DNA of 49,166 bases from Aestuariivirga sp. (GCF_020252405.1 NZ_JADCDA010000021.1:1-49166), one strand, 5' to 3'; shown: positions 7,199 through 16,000, numbered from the stretch's first letter. Numbers and translations are program-made. Notes: generated by a model from the letters alone, not told the origin.

Positions 7199-8557
7199 AT
7201 GAACAAGCCTGTGAACCTGGACGGCGCGACCAACTGGGAGCCCTCGCCCAACAATCTTGAGCCGTTCTGGATGGGCTTCACGCCCAACCGCGCCTTCAAG
7301 AAGCGCCCGCGCATGATCGCCCGCGCCAAGGACATGCACTATTACGACATGACCGGCCGCCCGATCCTCGACGGTTCAGCGGGGCTGTGGTGCTCGAATG
7401 CCGGCCACTGCCGCGAGCCCATCGTCAACGCCATCCAGAAGGCGGCCGCCGAGCTCGACTTCGCGCCAACCTTCCAGTTCGGCCACCCCAAGGTGTTCGA
7501 ACTCGCCTCGCGTCTTGCCACCATGGCGCCGGGCGACCTGAACTATGCCTTTTTCTGCAACTCGGGCTCGGAGGCCGCCGACACGGCGCTGAAGATCGCG
7601 CTGGCCTATCACCGGGCCAACGGCGAGGCGAGCCGCACCCGCCTGATCGGGCGCGAGCGCGGCTATCACGGCGTGAACTTCGGCGGCATTTCGGTGGGCG
7701 GCATGGTGGCCAACCGCAAGTGGTTCGGCGCCATGCTGGCGGGCGTCGATCACCTGCCGCACACCTACAACCGCAAGGAACAGGCCTTCACCAGGGGCGA
7801 GCCGGAGTGGGGCGTGCACCTGGCGGACGAGCTTGAGCGTCTTGTGGCGCTGCATGACGCCTCGACCATCGCCGCGGTGATCGTGGAGCCGATGGCGGGC
7901 TCGACCGGCGTGCTGCCGCCGCCCAAGGGTTATCTGAAGCGCCTGCGCGAGATCTGCACCAAGCACGGCATCCTGCTGATTTTCGACGAGGTCATCACCG
8001 GCTTCGGCCGCCTTGGCCATGCCTTTGCCGCCGAGCGCTTCGGCGTCACCCCGGACATCCTGACCTTTGCCAAGGGGGTCACCTCCGGCACCGTGCCGAT
8101 GGGCGGATGCATGGTGCGTCAGGGCATCTACGACAAGTTCATGAACGGGCCGGACCATGTGATCGAGCTGTTCCACGGCTATACCTATACCGGCCACCCG
8201 ATGGCGGCCGCGGCGGGCGTTGCCACCATGGACCTCTATCGCGACGAGAAGCTGTTCGAGAACGCCAGGAAGCTTGAAAACGTCTGGGCCGAGGCCGCCT
8301 TCACGCTCAAGGGCCACCCGCTGGTCGAGGACATCCGCACCCTGGGCCTCGTGGCCGCCATCGACCTCAAGCCGGTGGAGGGCTCGCCGGGACTGCGCGC
8401 CTATAAAGCCATGGAGAATGGCTTCCATGACGTGGGCATGCTGGTCCGCATCACTGCGGACACGATTGCACTCTCGCCGCCGCTGATGATCAACGAGAAC
8501 CAGATCGACGAAATCTTCTCCGACAAGATGCCGAAGATCCTGGCCTCCGTGGCCTGA
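7199..8557 (+). CDS. Omega-amino acid:pyruvate aminotransferase (class III, PLP)
   Basis: A 452-residue class III aminotransferase. The PLP-binding segments are visible: NSGSEAADTA (121-130), FDEVITGFGR with Asp263, and the Schiff-base Lys292 in FAKGVTSG. The N-terminal NLEPFWMGFTPNR stretch is typical of beta-alanine/omega-amino acid:pyruvate transaminases, which move an omega-amino group to pyruvate to give alanine. GGAGGA lies just before the ATG. It follows kynB after a 119-bp gap and ends at its own terminator, so it is probably a separate unit. Substrate range (beta-alanine, aminobutyrate, aromatic amines) cannot be read from sequence. Confidence 0.88.
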   Translation: MNKPVNLDGATNWEPSPNNLEPFWMGFTPNRAFKKRPRMIARAKDMHYYDMTGRPILDGSAGLWCSNAGHCREPIVNAIQKAAAELDFAPTFQFGHPKVFELASRLATMAPGDLNYAFFCNSGSEAADTALKIALAYHRANGEASRTRLIGRERGYHGVNFGGISVGGMVANRKWFGAMLAGVDHLPHTYNRKEQAFTRGEPEWGVHLADELERLVALHDASTIAAVIVEPMAGSTGVLPPPKGYLKRLREICTKHGILLIFDEVITGFGRLGHAFAAERFGVTPDILTFAKGVTSGTVPMGGCMVRQGIYDKFMNGPDHVIELFHGYTYTGHPMAAAAGVATMDLYRDEKLFENARKLENVWAEAAFTLKGHPLVEDIRTLGLVAAIDLKPVEGSPGLRAYKAMENGFHDVGMLVRITADTIALSPPLMINENQIDEIFSDKMPKILASVA

Positions 8558-8585
8558 TCGCAAGAAGTTCTACCGCAGTTGCGAA

Positions 8586-8614
8586 GGCCGGAGGGCAACC
8601 CCTCCGGCCTTTTT
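8586..8614 (+). terminator. Strong intrinsic terminator
   Basis: GGCCGGAGGG (8586-8595) pairs perfectly with CCCTCCGGCC (8600-8609) around a 4-nt CAAC loop, followed at once by five T residues. It lies 28 bp past the aminotransferase stop and separates that gene from the EAL-like gene. Confidence 0.93.
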
Positions 8615-8657
8615 GCGTGGGACAGCGGAAAACGGGGCTTCCCGGAAAGGGCGATTC

Positions 8658-9929
8658 ATGCAATCCCATAAGCAGTTGCTCGGAATCGTGACCGAATCAT
8701 TGCCGGGCGGAACACGTGACGGGGTAAAGGGTCGAGGCAGAATGTCACGACACATGGCGCCGGTGATGTTGGGGCTCACCGCTTTTCCGCTGGCTGCGAT
8801 CGGAATTGCGGCCTACATCGTCGCGTCCGCCGGGCCCCAGATGATGGCAGTGGCGGGGGCGATCCTGCTTCTGTCCTGCTGCATCCTGCTGACCGTGACC
8901 GTGGCGGTGGTGAAGCTGCAGCGCCATGACGAATGGCTGTGGCTGCAGCAGGATTCGCTGCGCGGGCTGGCCGTGAAGTCCGACGATCTTGCAACGCGCC
9001 TCGGGAGAGTGGAACATCTGCGTGGCGACACGGTGACGACCGCCGAACTCGCCGCCGTATCGCGCGATATGAAATTGTTGCGCCGCGAACTCCATGATTA
9101 TGCGGGCGCCCGGCAACAGTGGCGCCATAATGGCCCGGAGGCGGAGCCCCCGGCCGCCGCCGCCGCGCCGCCGCCCCAGCCGGGCAAGGCCGCGGGCCGC
9201 GAGGAGCTGACGCTGCTGCTCGAGCCGGTGGTGGACCTGGCATCCGGTTCGACCAGCCATTATCGCGCGATGGTGGGGCTGACCGATGCCCTCGGCAAGC
9301 TGATCGGCCATAACGATGTGATACTGAAGGCCGATCAGGGCGGCATGCGGCCCGCGCTCGACCTGCGCATGGTGAAGATGGTGGCCCCGGTGCTGCGCCG
9401 CCTGCGCAACCGCAATCCCGGGCTTCGCGTCTTCGTGCCGGTGGGCAGGGCGACGCTCGGCGCGCCTCAGGAAGCGGCAAAGCTGATGGCGCTGCTGCAG
9501 AAGGATGGCGACGTGGCGCAGGGCATGGTGTTCGAATTCGCCCAGCAGGATTTGGGAAGCCTCGACGCGGCGGGGATCGAGAACCTGGCGAGGCTCGCCC
9601 GCAACGGCGCCACGCTGGCGCTGCGCGAGGTCTTTCTCGGCGGGCTGGACCTGGCCGCGCTGCGCCAGATCGGCGTGCGCTTCCTGGCCTTTCCGCCGCA
9701 TGCGGTGGATGCCGGAAACGGCCCCCATGCCGCCTGGGCCGATTTCGCCAGGCAGGCGCGCGCCTTGCAGATTCAGGTGATCGTGGGCGACGTGAAGACG
9801 CCCCAGCAGGCCGCAGCCGCAAGCCGCGCCGCGCGTTTCGGCTATGGTCCTTTCTTCGCTCCGCCGCGCAAAGTGAAGCCCGATGCCGGCATTGCGGCCT
9901 CCGCCGCGCGCACGGCCAACGCCGCCTGA
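8658..9929 (+). CDS. Membrane-anchored protein with degenerate EAL-like domain
   Basis: A 423-residue protein with two hydrophobic segments near the N-terminus (about residues 35-60 and 62-87), then a coiled-coil-prone stretch, an Ala/Pro linker and a C-terminal EAL-fold domain from about residue 180. The domain keeps the opening LLEPVVDLASG. The catalytic EAL is replaced by RAM (HYRAMVGL), and the expected Asn, Asp-Asp and Lys catalytic motifs are not seen. It is therefore probably not a c-di-GMP phosphodiesterase and may act as a binding or scaffold protein. Start 8658 follows GGAAAGGG; a TTG further up would lie inside the terminator. The HAD gene begins 16 bp downstream, and ribF follows. 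Confidence 0.72.
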   Translation: MQSHKQLLGIVTESLPGGTRDGVKGRGRMSRHMAPVMLGLTAFPLAAIGIAAYIVASAGPQMMAVAGAILLLSCCILLTVTVAVVKLQRHDEWLWLQQDSLRGLAVKSDDLATRLGRVEHLRGDTVTTAELAAVSRDMKLLRRELHDYAGARQQWRHNGPEAEPPAAAAAPPPQPGKAAGREELTLLLEPVVDLASGSTSHYRAMVGLTDALGKLIGHNDVILKADQGGMRPALDLRMVKMVAPVLRRLRNRNPGLRVFVPVGRATLGAPQEAAKLMALLQKDGDVAQGMVFEFAQQDLGSLDAAGIENLARLARNGATLALREVFLGGLDLAALRQIGVRFLAFPPHAVDAGNGPHAAWADFARQARALQIQVIVGDVKTPQQAAAASRAARFGYGPFFAPPRKVKPDAGIAASAARTANAA

Positions 9930-9945
9930 CGGCGCGCCGCCCGTC

Positions 9946-10788
9946 ATGCAGGAACTCTCCGACGCCTATCCCATATGGTTCTGCGACATCTGGGGCGTCG
10001 TGCACAATGGCGTGACGCCGTTTGCCGTAACGGTGGCGGCGCTGAAGCGGCACCGCGCGAGGGGCGGCGCCGTCATCCTCGTCACCAATTCGCCGCGCAG
10101 CAATCTGGGTGTGGAGAGACAACTGCTCGAAATCGGCGTTGACCCCGCCTCGCATGACCGCATCGTGACCTCGGGCGACGTCACGCAGGTGCTGATGAGG
10201 CTGCATGGAAGCAGGGGCGTTTATCACGTGGGCGCCGCACGCGACCTGTCGATCTATGAGGGCACGGGGGTGGCGCGCGTTGGCCTCGACGCGGCCGAGG
10301 CCGTGCTGTGCACCGGGCTGTTCGATGATCTCAACGACAGGCTCGGGGATTACGAGCCGCTGCTCGACGATATGAAGCGGCGCGGACTTGCGATGATCTG
10401 CGCCAACCCGGACAAGATCGTCAAGAAGGGCGAGCGCATTCTCTATTGCGCGGGAAAGCTTGCCGAGATGTATCAGGCGCGCGGCGGCGAGGTGCTGATG
10501 GCGGGCAAGCCCTTCGCGCCGATCTATGACCTCGCGCTGGCCGAGGCCCGGCGCATCCGCGGCGCGGATGTGGCCGCGGCGGATATCCTGGCGATCGGCG
10601 ACGGGCCGGACACCGATATCCGCGGCGCCGCCGATTATGGCCTTGACGCGCTGCTTGTTGCAGAAGGGGTGACGGATGCGGGCGAGGGGTTGCATGCGGC
10701 GGAGGCCCGGGTGCTGAACGCCGTGCCGCATGCCCGCATCGTGGCCACCGTCCATGACCTGTCATGGCACGGCGCGCCGCAGACGTGA
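9946..10788 (+). CDS. HAD-superfamily hydrolase, TIGR01459 type (class IIA)
   Basis: A 280-residue class IIA HAD hydrolase related to NagD-type sugar and nucleotide phosphatases. Motif I appears as FCDIWGVVHNG, motif II as TNSPRS, the motif III lysine as AGKPFAPIY, and the metal-binding motif IV as IGDGPDTDIRGA. The TIGR01459 subfamily has the DIWGVxHNG variant of motif I. ATG 9946 gives the usual short N-terminus. ATG 9883, overlapping the upstream gene by 47 bp, is possible. The gene ends 12 bp before ribF, suggesting cotranscription and perhaps a flavin- or nucleotide-related substrate; that is inference. Confidence 0.87.
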   Translation: MQELSDAYPIWFCDIWGVVHNGVTPFAVTVAALKRHRARGGAVILVTNSPRSNLGVERQLLEIGVDPASHDRIVTSGDVTQVLMRLHGSRGVYHVGAARDLSIYEGTGVARVGLDAAEAVLCTGLFDDLNDRLGDYEPLLDDMKRRGLAMICANPDKIVKKGERILYCAGKLAEMYQARGGEVLMAGKPFAPIYDLALAEARRIRGADVAAADILAIGDGPDTDIRGAADYGLDALLVAEGVTDAGEGLHAAEARVLNAVPHARIVATVHDLSWHGAPQT

Positions 10789-10800
10789 TAAGGGACCGGA

Positions 10801-11802
10801 ATGCAAGCGATCGCGGGCCTGTCGCCTGTTCCTGAAGCCTGCCGCGGCGGCGTCGCCGCCATCGGCAATTTCGACGGCGTGCACCGCGGCCACCAGGCGC
10901 TGCTGGCGCGGGCGGCGGCGGAGGGCGCGCGGCTTGCAATTCCGTGGGGCGTGATGAGCTTCGAGCCGCATCCCCGCAGCTTCTTCCGCCCGGACGAGCC
11001 GGTGTTCCGGCTCACCCCGGGGCCGCTGAAAGCGCGGCTCGTCGCGGCGCTGGGCGCCTCCTTTCTGGCGGTGCTGGATTTCGACAGGGCGCTTTCGGAA
11101 CTTACGCCCGAGGCGTTCGTGCGGCTGCACCTCGTGGAGCGGCTGGCGGTGAGGCATGTGGTGATGGGTTATGACTTCCACTTCGGCAAGGGCCGCAAGG
11201 GGGGGCCCGCCACCATGACGGAGCTGGGCGCGAAATTCGGTTTCGGCGTCACCATCGTCGAACAGGTGACGGATGAGGGCGACCGGCATTCGCCCTTCTC
11301 GTCGAGCAACATCCGCCAGGCGCTGCGGCACGGACACGTGACGGCGGCGGCGCGCGAGCTTGGCTATCGCTGGAGCGTGCTGGGCGAGGTGGTGAAGGGC
11401 GACCAGCGCGGCCGCACCATCGGCTTTCCGACGCTCAACATCGTGCTGGACAAGGGGGCGGACCCGTTCCGCGGCATCTATGCGGTCAGGGTGCGCGATG
11501 CTGAGACGCCCGCTGCCCCGGTGTGGCAGGGAGCAGGCTATTTCGGCGACCGACCGACGTTTGACACCGGGCGCACCTTCCTTGAGGTCTATCTCATCGG
11601 CTTTGCGGGCGATCTCTATGGGCGGCATCTGTTCGTCGAGTTCATCGACCTGATCCGCCCCGACAGGCGCTTTGCGTCCATCGATGAACTGGTCACGCAG
11701 ATGAAGATGGACTGCGACGCGGCGGTGAAGCGGCTCAACGCGCCGGACGATGCGGTGACGGCGTTTCCGCTCGGCAGGCTGCAGGCCGAGGGGAGGATAT
11801 AG
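10801..11802 (+). CDS. ribF: Bifunctional riboflavin kinase / FAD synthetase
   Basis: A 333-residue RibF that makes FMN from riboflavin and then FAD. The N-terminal nucleotidyltransferase domain shows GNFDGVHRGH (about 22-31) and SFEPHPRSFF. It ends with SSSNIRQAL. The C-terminal flavokinase domain shows GRTIGFPTLNI and GIYAVRV. Length is normal. The TAG stop (11800-11802) lies at the very edge of a palindromic repeat whose other copy also starts TAGAGCATTTTC. The repeat may therefore have supplied the stop codon. Confidence 0.95.
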   Translation: MQAIAGLSPVPEACRGGVAAIGNFDGVHRGHQALLARAAAEGARLAIPWGVMSFEPHPRSFFRPDEPVFRLTPGPLKARLVAALGASFLAVLDFDRALSELTPEAFVRLHLVERLAVRHVVMGYDFHFGKGRKGGPATMTELGAKFGFGVTIVEQVTDEGDRHSPFSSSNIRQALRHGHVTAAARELGYRWSVLGEVVKGDQRGRTIGFPTLNIVLDKGADPFRGIYAVRVRDAETPAAPVWQGAGYFGDRPTFDTGRTFLEVYLIGFAGDLYGRHLFVEFIDLIRPDRRFASIDELVTQMKMDCDAAVKRLNAPDDAVTAFPLGRLQAEGRI

Positions 11803-11803
11803 A

Positions 11804-11877
11804 GCATTTTCAGGTCAGGTAGACACCGGTTGACCGTCGGAAATGCGACCAAAAAAGAGATGGAGCAGGCCCTGCTC
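11804..11877 (+). repeat. Bipartite palindromic repeat, copy A
   Basis: The 43-bp core (11804-11846) runs from GCATTTTC to GAAATGC and contains ACACCGGTTGACCG. It is followed by GACCAAAAAAGAGA and a small second dyad, GAGCAG (11863-11868) with CTGCTC (11872-11877). The core matches the copies at 37090 (same orientation) and at 32905 and 32966 (opposite). It fills the gap between the convergent ends of ribF and the DUF4170 gene. Its core arms are less well paired than in the 32905 copy. Confidence 0.85.
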
Positions 11878-11878
11878 T

Positions 11879-12130
11879 TCAGTCCGGCTTCTGGGTGGAG
11901 GGATCGAGCAGGCGGTGCAGGTGGACGATGAAATAGCGCATCTGGGCGTTGTCCAGCGTCTCGCGCGCTTTGGCCAACCAGGCCCGATGGGCCTCGGCGT
12001 AATTGGGGTAGAAGCCGACGACGTCGAGCCTGTGGAGGTCCTTGAAAGTAACGGATTTCACGTCGTCCAGCTCGCCGCCGAAGACGAGGTGGAGAAGCTG
12101 CTGGCCGGGCTCGGGCGTGCTCTTCGTCAT
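11879..12130 (-). CDS. DUF4170 domain protein
   Basis: An 83-residue soluble protein recognised as DUF4170 by FGGELDDVKSVTFKD and VGFYPNYAEAHRAWLAKA. Its function is unknown; the family is small and largely alphaproteobacterial. ATG 12130 overlaps the stop of the CysQ-like gene (ATGA), which fixes the start over a longer upstream frame. It is the last gene of ubiA-pmbA-cysQ-DUF4170. Its stop lies 2 bp from the end of palindromic repeat copy A. Confidence 0.83.
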   Translation of the reverse strand: MTKSTPEPGQQLLHLVFGGELDDVKSVTFKDLHRLDVVGFYPNYAEAHRAWLAKARETLDNAQMRYFIVHLHRLLDPSTQKPD

Positions 12131-12912
12131 GCAGACCTCTGGCAGTTCAGGGCATCGATCAGCGCCGCATGGCGCTTCGCACCCGCAGCAACGAGGCCTT
12201 GCTGCCACGGCTCAGGCCGGTTGTAAATGTATCCTTCGCCGGTGGCGCCCGAGACCCGCCCGCCCGCCTCGGCGACCAGCAATTCGCCCGCCGCGAGGTC
12301 CCAGTCATGGCGCCTGCCGATCGAGACCGCGCCATCCAGCCGCCCGGCCGCGACATGCGCAAGCCGCAGCTGCAGGGGAAGCGAGCCGGGGGGATCGGCG
12401 GCGATGCCGAGATGGGTGAGCCGGGCCAGAGCCTTGCTGTTGCCGGCGATGCGGGCGCCTGCGAGCGAGACGGGATCGGGCATGCTGAGGCGCGCGCCAT
12501 TGAACGTTGCGCCCCGGCCTTCAGCAGCGGTGAAGAATTCATCACGATGAGGCGCGAAAACGGCGGCGAGCACCGGGCGGCCGTTGACGGCGAGGGCCGC
12601 CGCCACGCACCACTCCTTGCGGCCCTCGAGGAAGGCGCGGGTGCCGTCGATGGGGTCGATGATCCACAGCCGCTCACGCGCCATGCGCGCCCGCGGATCG
12701 TCGGCGGTTTCTTCCGACAGCCAGCCGTCACCGGGCCTCGCGGCGCGGATACGCTCTTCGAAGAGGCCGTTGATGGCGAGGTCGCCCTCGGTGACATGGC
12801 TGCCGTCAGGCTTGGTCCAGTGCTTCAGGCTCTTCTGCCTGCCGAGCGTGAGGCCCAGTTCGCCCGCCTCGCGCACCACGTCGAAGAGAAGCCCGGCGTC
12901 AGACACCGGCAA
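12127..12912 (-). CDS. Inositol monophosphatase-family phosphatase, CysQ-like
   Basis: A 261-residue Mg-dependent, Li-sensitive-type phosphatase fold. The metal-binding residues are visible: Glu67 in LSEETADD, Asp86 and Asp89 in WIIDPIDGTRAF, and the C-terminal HDWDLAAGELLVAEAGG. CysQ members remove the 3'-phosphate of PAP or PAPS to recycle it. Histidinol-phosphate or inositol-phosphate phosphatase activity cannot be excluded by motifs alone. The start overlaps the 3' end of pmbA by 14 bp, and the stop overlaps the DUF4170 start. Confidence 0.85.
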   Translation of the reverse strand: MPVSDAGLLFDVVREAGELGLTLGRQKSLKHWTKPDGSHVTEGDLAINGLFEERIRAARPGDGWLSEETADDPRARMARERLWIIDPIDGTRAFLEGRKEWCVAAALAVNGRPVLAAVFAPHRDEFFTAAEGRGATFNGARLSMPDPVSLAGARIAGNSKALARLTHLGIAADPPGSLPLQLRLAHVAAGRLDGAVSIGRRHDWDLAAGELLVAEAGGRVSGATGEGYIYNRPEPWQQGLVAAGAKRHAALIDALNCQRSA

Positions 12913-14221
12913 TGGTCAGGCCCTCGACCAGGCAGTTGGGGGCCGACACCGAAGAGCGGAATTCGAGGTTGGAGGCCGGGCGGACGGTCTTGAACATATC
13001 CTTCAGGTTTCCGGCGATGGTGATCTCGCTCACCGGGAAGGTCAGCTCGCCGTTCTCGATCCAGAAGCCGGAGGCGCCGCGGCTGTAGTCGCCCGTCACA
13101 TTGTTGACCGAGGAGCCGATGAGCTCGGTGACGTAGAGGCCCTGCGCGATGCCCTTGATCTGGTCTTCCGGCGTTTCCCTGCCCGCAGGCAGGAAGACGT
13201 TGGCGGTGGAGGGCCCGCCGCGCGAGCCCTGGCCCGTGGGCTGAAGCCCCAGTTGCCGGGCCGAGCGCAGGTCGAGCACCCAGCCGGTGAGGATGCCCTT
13301 GTCGATGAGGTTGCGCCTTGCGCAGGCCAGCCCCTCGCCGTCGAAGGGGCGCGAGCCGTGGCCCCTGAGCATGTGCGGGTCCTCGACGATGGTGATGTGC
13401 GAACCGAAAATCTGCCGGCCCAGCGCATCCTTGAGGAAGGAGGCGCCGCGCGCGATGGCCGCGCCATTGATGGCGCCGAGCAGATGGCCGATCAGCCCTG
13501 AGGCCACGCGCCGGTCATAGATCACCGGCACGGACTGCGACTTCACCTTGCGCGGGTTGAGGCGCGCCACCGCGCGCCCGCCCGCGCCGCGGCCCACCGT
13601 CTCGGGGTCACGCAGGTCGACAAAGTGGACAGCGGAGGAATAGTCGTAGTCGCGCTGCATGCCGAGCCCCTCGCCGGCGATGGCCGACACCGAAACGCCC
13701 ACGCCGGTGCGCCGGTAGCCTTGCGCGAAGCCGTTGGAGATGACGATGCCCACCGAGGTTTCCGAGCGCGATGCGTCCGCTCCTGACGACTTGGTCACGC
13801 CCCTGACGGCGAGTGCGGCAGCCTCGGCGCGCCTCGCCAGCTCCTCGAGCTTCGCCGGGTCAGGCAGGTCATCGGCGGCGAGGTCGAGTTCGGGGATTTG
13901 GGTCACAAGCTGCTCCGGGTCCGCGATGCCGGCATGGGGGTCCGGCGGGGCGAGCCTTGCCATGCGCAGGGCATTTTCGGCCAGACGGTGGATCGCCTCC
14001 CTGGTCAGCACGCTGCCGGAGACCGAGGCGGAGGATTTTCCCGCGAAGACCTTGAGCGAAAGGTCGCGGGCCTCCGCCTGCTCCACCTTCTCGATCTTGC
14101 CGTCGAGCACGGAGATTTCGGTGGAGCGGCCGTCGGCGGCCACGGCGTGCGCGGCGTCGGCGCCGAGTTTGCGGGCGTGGGCCACGGCCTCGCCCGCAAG
14201 GGCAATAAGATCGTCGGTCAT
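12899..14221 (-). CDS. pmbA: TldE/PmbA-type metalloprotease subunit
   Basis: A 440-residue TldD/PmbA family member lacking the HExxxH zinc motif, as expected for the TldE (PmbA) partner of the TldD/TldE peptidase. That complex degrades unfolded peptides and processes some ribosomal peptides. Recognisable segments include FAGKSSASVSGS, NNVTGDYSRGASGFWIENGE and the C-terminal EITIAGNLKDM. The partner tldD lies at 20667-22094 on the same strand, about 6.4 kb away. The start ATG overlaps the ubiA stop (ATGA), so the two are translationally coupled. Confidence 0.92.
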   Translation of the reverse strand: MTDDLIALAGEAVAHARKLGADAAHAVAADGRSTEISVLDGKIEKVEQAEARDLSLKVFAGKSSASVSGSVLTREAIHRLAENALRMARLAPPDPHAGIADPEQLVTQIPELDLAADDLPDPAKLEELARRAEAAALAVRGVTKSSGADASRSETSVGIVISNGFAQGYRRTGVGVSVSAIAGEGLGMQRDYDYSSAVHFVDLRDPETVGRGAGGRAVARLNPRKVKSQSVPVIYDRRVASGLIGHLLGAINGAAIARGASFLKDALGRQIFGSHITIVEDPHMLRGHGSRPFDGEGLACARRNLIDKGILTGWVLDLRSARQLGLQPTGQGSRGGPSTANVFLPAGRETPEDQIKGIAQGLYVTELIGSSVNNVTGDYSRGASGFWIENGELTFPVSEITIAGNLKDMFKTVRPASNLEFRSSVSAPNCLVEGLTIAGV

Positions 14222-15156
14222 GCGAGGAGCGAATCCAGAAAAAAGCCAATGGCGATGATGAGGCCGAATATGCGGTTGGAGCGGAAAAGTTCAAGACAGC
14301 GGGCGCCATTGTCCGGCTGGAAGCGGGCCAGTTGCCACGCGCCCTGAAGTGCGGCCCCCGCCACGCCGGCATGGGCGATGATGCCGCCGCCCGCCACCCA
14401 GGCCGCAGCATCGATCAGAATGATGGCGAGCGCGAAGAACAGGCTGAGCCACCAGATCGACTGCCCGCCGAACCTGAGGGCCGTGGACTTCAGGCCGATC
14501 AGCGCGTCGTCCTCCTTGTCCTGGTGGGCATAGATCGTGTCATAGGCGAGCGTCCAGGAGATGCCGCCGGCATAGAGGAGGAGAGGAGCCAGCGACAGCG
14601 ACCCGTGGACCGCCGCCCAGCCCACCAGCGCGCCCCAGTTGAAGGCAAGCCCCAGCACCGCCTGCGGCCAGTAGGTGATGCGCTTCATGAAGGGATAGAC
14701 GGCGACGATGACAAGCGAGGCCGCCCCCGCCGCCACGGTGAACCAGTTGAACCGCAGCAGGACGGCGAGGCCCAGGAGGCAGAGCAGCACGAGGAAGGCC
14801 AGCGCCTGCGGAACGCTCACCTGGCCCGCCGGGATGGGGCGCAGTCTTGTGCGCTCCACGCGGCCGTCAAAGTTGCGGTCGGCGATGTCGTTCAGGGTGC
14901 AGCCCGCACCGCGCATGATGACGGCGCCGGCGAGGAAGAGCGCGGCATACCAGAGGTTCGGCATGCCGCCGCCCCTGGCGGTCTGCCCGAGCGTCAGGCC
15001 CCACCAGCAGGGGAGCAGCAGGAGCCACCAGCCGATGGGCCTTTCGAGCCGCATCAGCCGGGCATAGGGGCGGACCCAGCCTGGCAGCGCGCGGTCCGCC
15101 CAATGGTCCGGCAGCGCGTCCGCAATGCACGGTTCGGAGTGACTGGCTTCGCTCAT
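14218..15156 (-). CDS. ubiA: 4-hydroxybenzoate polyprenyltransferase
   Basis: A 312-residue multi-span membrane prenyltransferase that attaches the polyprenyl tail to 4-hydroxybenzoate in ubiquinone synthesis. The first Asp-rich motif is seen as NDIADRNFDGRVERT and the second as YAHQDKEDD; between and after them are about eight hydrophobic helices. The N-terminal RPYARLMRLERPIGWWLLLLP, shown here split as RPYARLMRLERP and IGWWLLLLP, is typical of UbiA. ATG 15156 was chosen over 15192 because the longer form would run through the rsmE start. It heads the ubiA-pmbA-cysQ-DUF4170 operon. Confidence 0.92.
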   Translation of the reverse strand: MSEASHSEPCIADALPDHWADRALPGWVRPYARLMRLERPIGWWLLLLPCWWGLTLGQTARGGGMPNLWYAALFLAGAVIMRGAGCTLNDIADRNFDGRVERTRLRPIPAGQVSVPQALAFLVLLCLLGLAVLLRFNWFTVAAGAASLVIVAVYPFMKRITYWPQAVLGLAFNWGALVGWAAVHGSLSLAPLLLYAGGISWTLAYDTIYAHQDKEDDALIGLKSTALRFGGQSIWWLSLFFALAIILIDAAAWVAGGGIIAHAGVAGAALQGAWQLARFQPDNGARCLELFRSNRIFGLIIAIGFFLDSLLA

Positions 15157-15162
15157 GGGGGC

Positions 15163-15172
15163 GGTGTACACC
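15163..15172. promoter_or_regulatory. Palindrome in the 25-bp ubiA/rsmE divergent gap
   Basis: GGTGTACACC is a perfect 10-bp palindrome lying between the ubiA start (15156, minus) and the rsmE start (15182, plus). With only 25 bp between start codons, promoters for both genes must overlap coding sequence or each other. The palindrome could be an operator or chance. Confidence 0.25.
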
Positions 15173-15181
15173 GGGCGCAGC

Positions 15182-15916
15182 ATGAAGACCACCCCTCGCC
15201 TTCACCTTGATGCCGGGCTTGCCGCTCAGCGGGAGATCGCTCTCGACCGGGAGCAGGCGCATTATCTTGGAGGCGTGCTGCGGCTTGGTCCGGGTGACCC
15301 TGTCTCGGTGTTCAATGCGCGCGACGGGGAGTGGCTGGCCCATCTCACCGGAGTGACGAAGAAGGGTGTCGGCATCCGCTGCGAGCGGCAGGTGTCGGCC
15401 GTCACGCCACCGCCCGACATCGACTATTGCTTCGCGCCGCTGAAGCATGCGCGGCTCGATTATGTTGTGCAGAAGGCGGCCGAGCTTGGCGCGCGCCGTC
15501 TGCGCCCCGTCATCACCCGGCGCACCATTGCGGAGCGGGTGAACCTCGACCGCATGAGGGCCAATGTCATCGAGGCGGCCGAGCAGTGCAACCTCGTGTT
15601 TGTGCCGGACGTGCATGAGCCGGTGAAGCTGCCCAGGCTGCTGTGCGACTGGGAGACGGAGCGCGCGCTCGTGCATTGCGACGAGACGGCGGCCATCGCC
15701 AACCCCATCGAGGCGCTGCGCCCGCTCAGGGCGCCCGCCGCGGTTCTGATCGGGCCCGAGGGCGGATTCACGGAGGAAGAGAAGGCGCTGCTCGCATCAG
15801 CACCCTTCGTCACGGCGATTTCACTGGGGCCGCGCATCATGCGGGCGGACACGGCGGCGGTGGCGGCCTTGACGCTGCTGCAGGCCGTGCTGGGCGATTG
15901 GCATCACAAGCCCTGA
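15182..15916 (+). CDS. rsmE: 16S rRNA (uracil-1498-N3)-methyltransferase
   Basis: A 244-residue SPOUT-class methyltransferase that methylates U1498 of 16S rRNA with SAM. An N-terminal PUA-like domain (about 1-70) precedes the knotted SPOUT domain with KHARLDYVVQKAAELG, the SAM-loop VLIGPEGGFTEEE and LGPRIMRADTA. Length is normal. ATG 15182 gives the usual MKTTPRLHL start; ATG 15155 on the far side of the palindrome is a less likely alternative. Confidence 0.94.
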   Translation: MKTTPRLHLDAGLAAQREIALDREQAHYLGGVLRLGPGDPVSVFNARDGEWLAHLTGVTKKGVGIRCERQVSAVTPPPDIDYCFAPLKHARLDYVVQKAAELGARRLRPVITRRTIAERVNLDRMRANVIEAAEQCNLVFVPDVHEPVKLPRLLCDWETERALVHCDETAAIANPIEALRPLRAPAAVLIGPEGGFTEEEKALLASAPFVTAISLGPRIMRADTAAVAALTLLQAVLGDWHHKP

Positions 15917-16000
15917 TGGGTCCATTCCGAATCTTCGCTTGCCCGAAGAGGGGCCGCCCGCCTACATGCCCGGACACAGTTTTGACAGGATCGACACCCC

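Noticed and set aside
8776-10755. 659-codon minus-strand open frame antisense to the EAL-like and HAD genes
   Set aside because: No recognisable domain, Arg/Pro-rich, and antisense to two well-supported genes with motifs.
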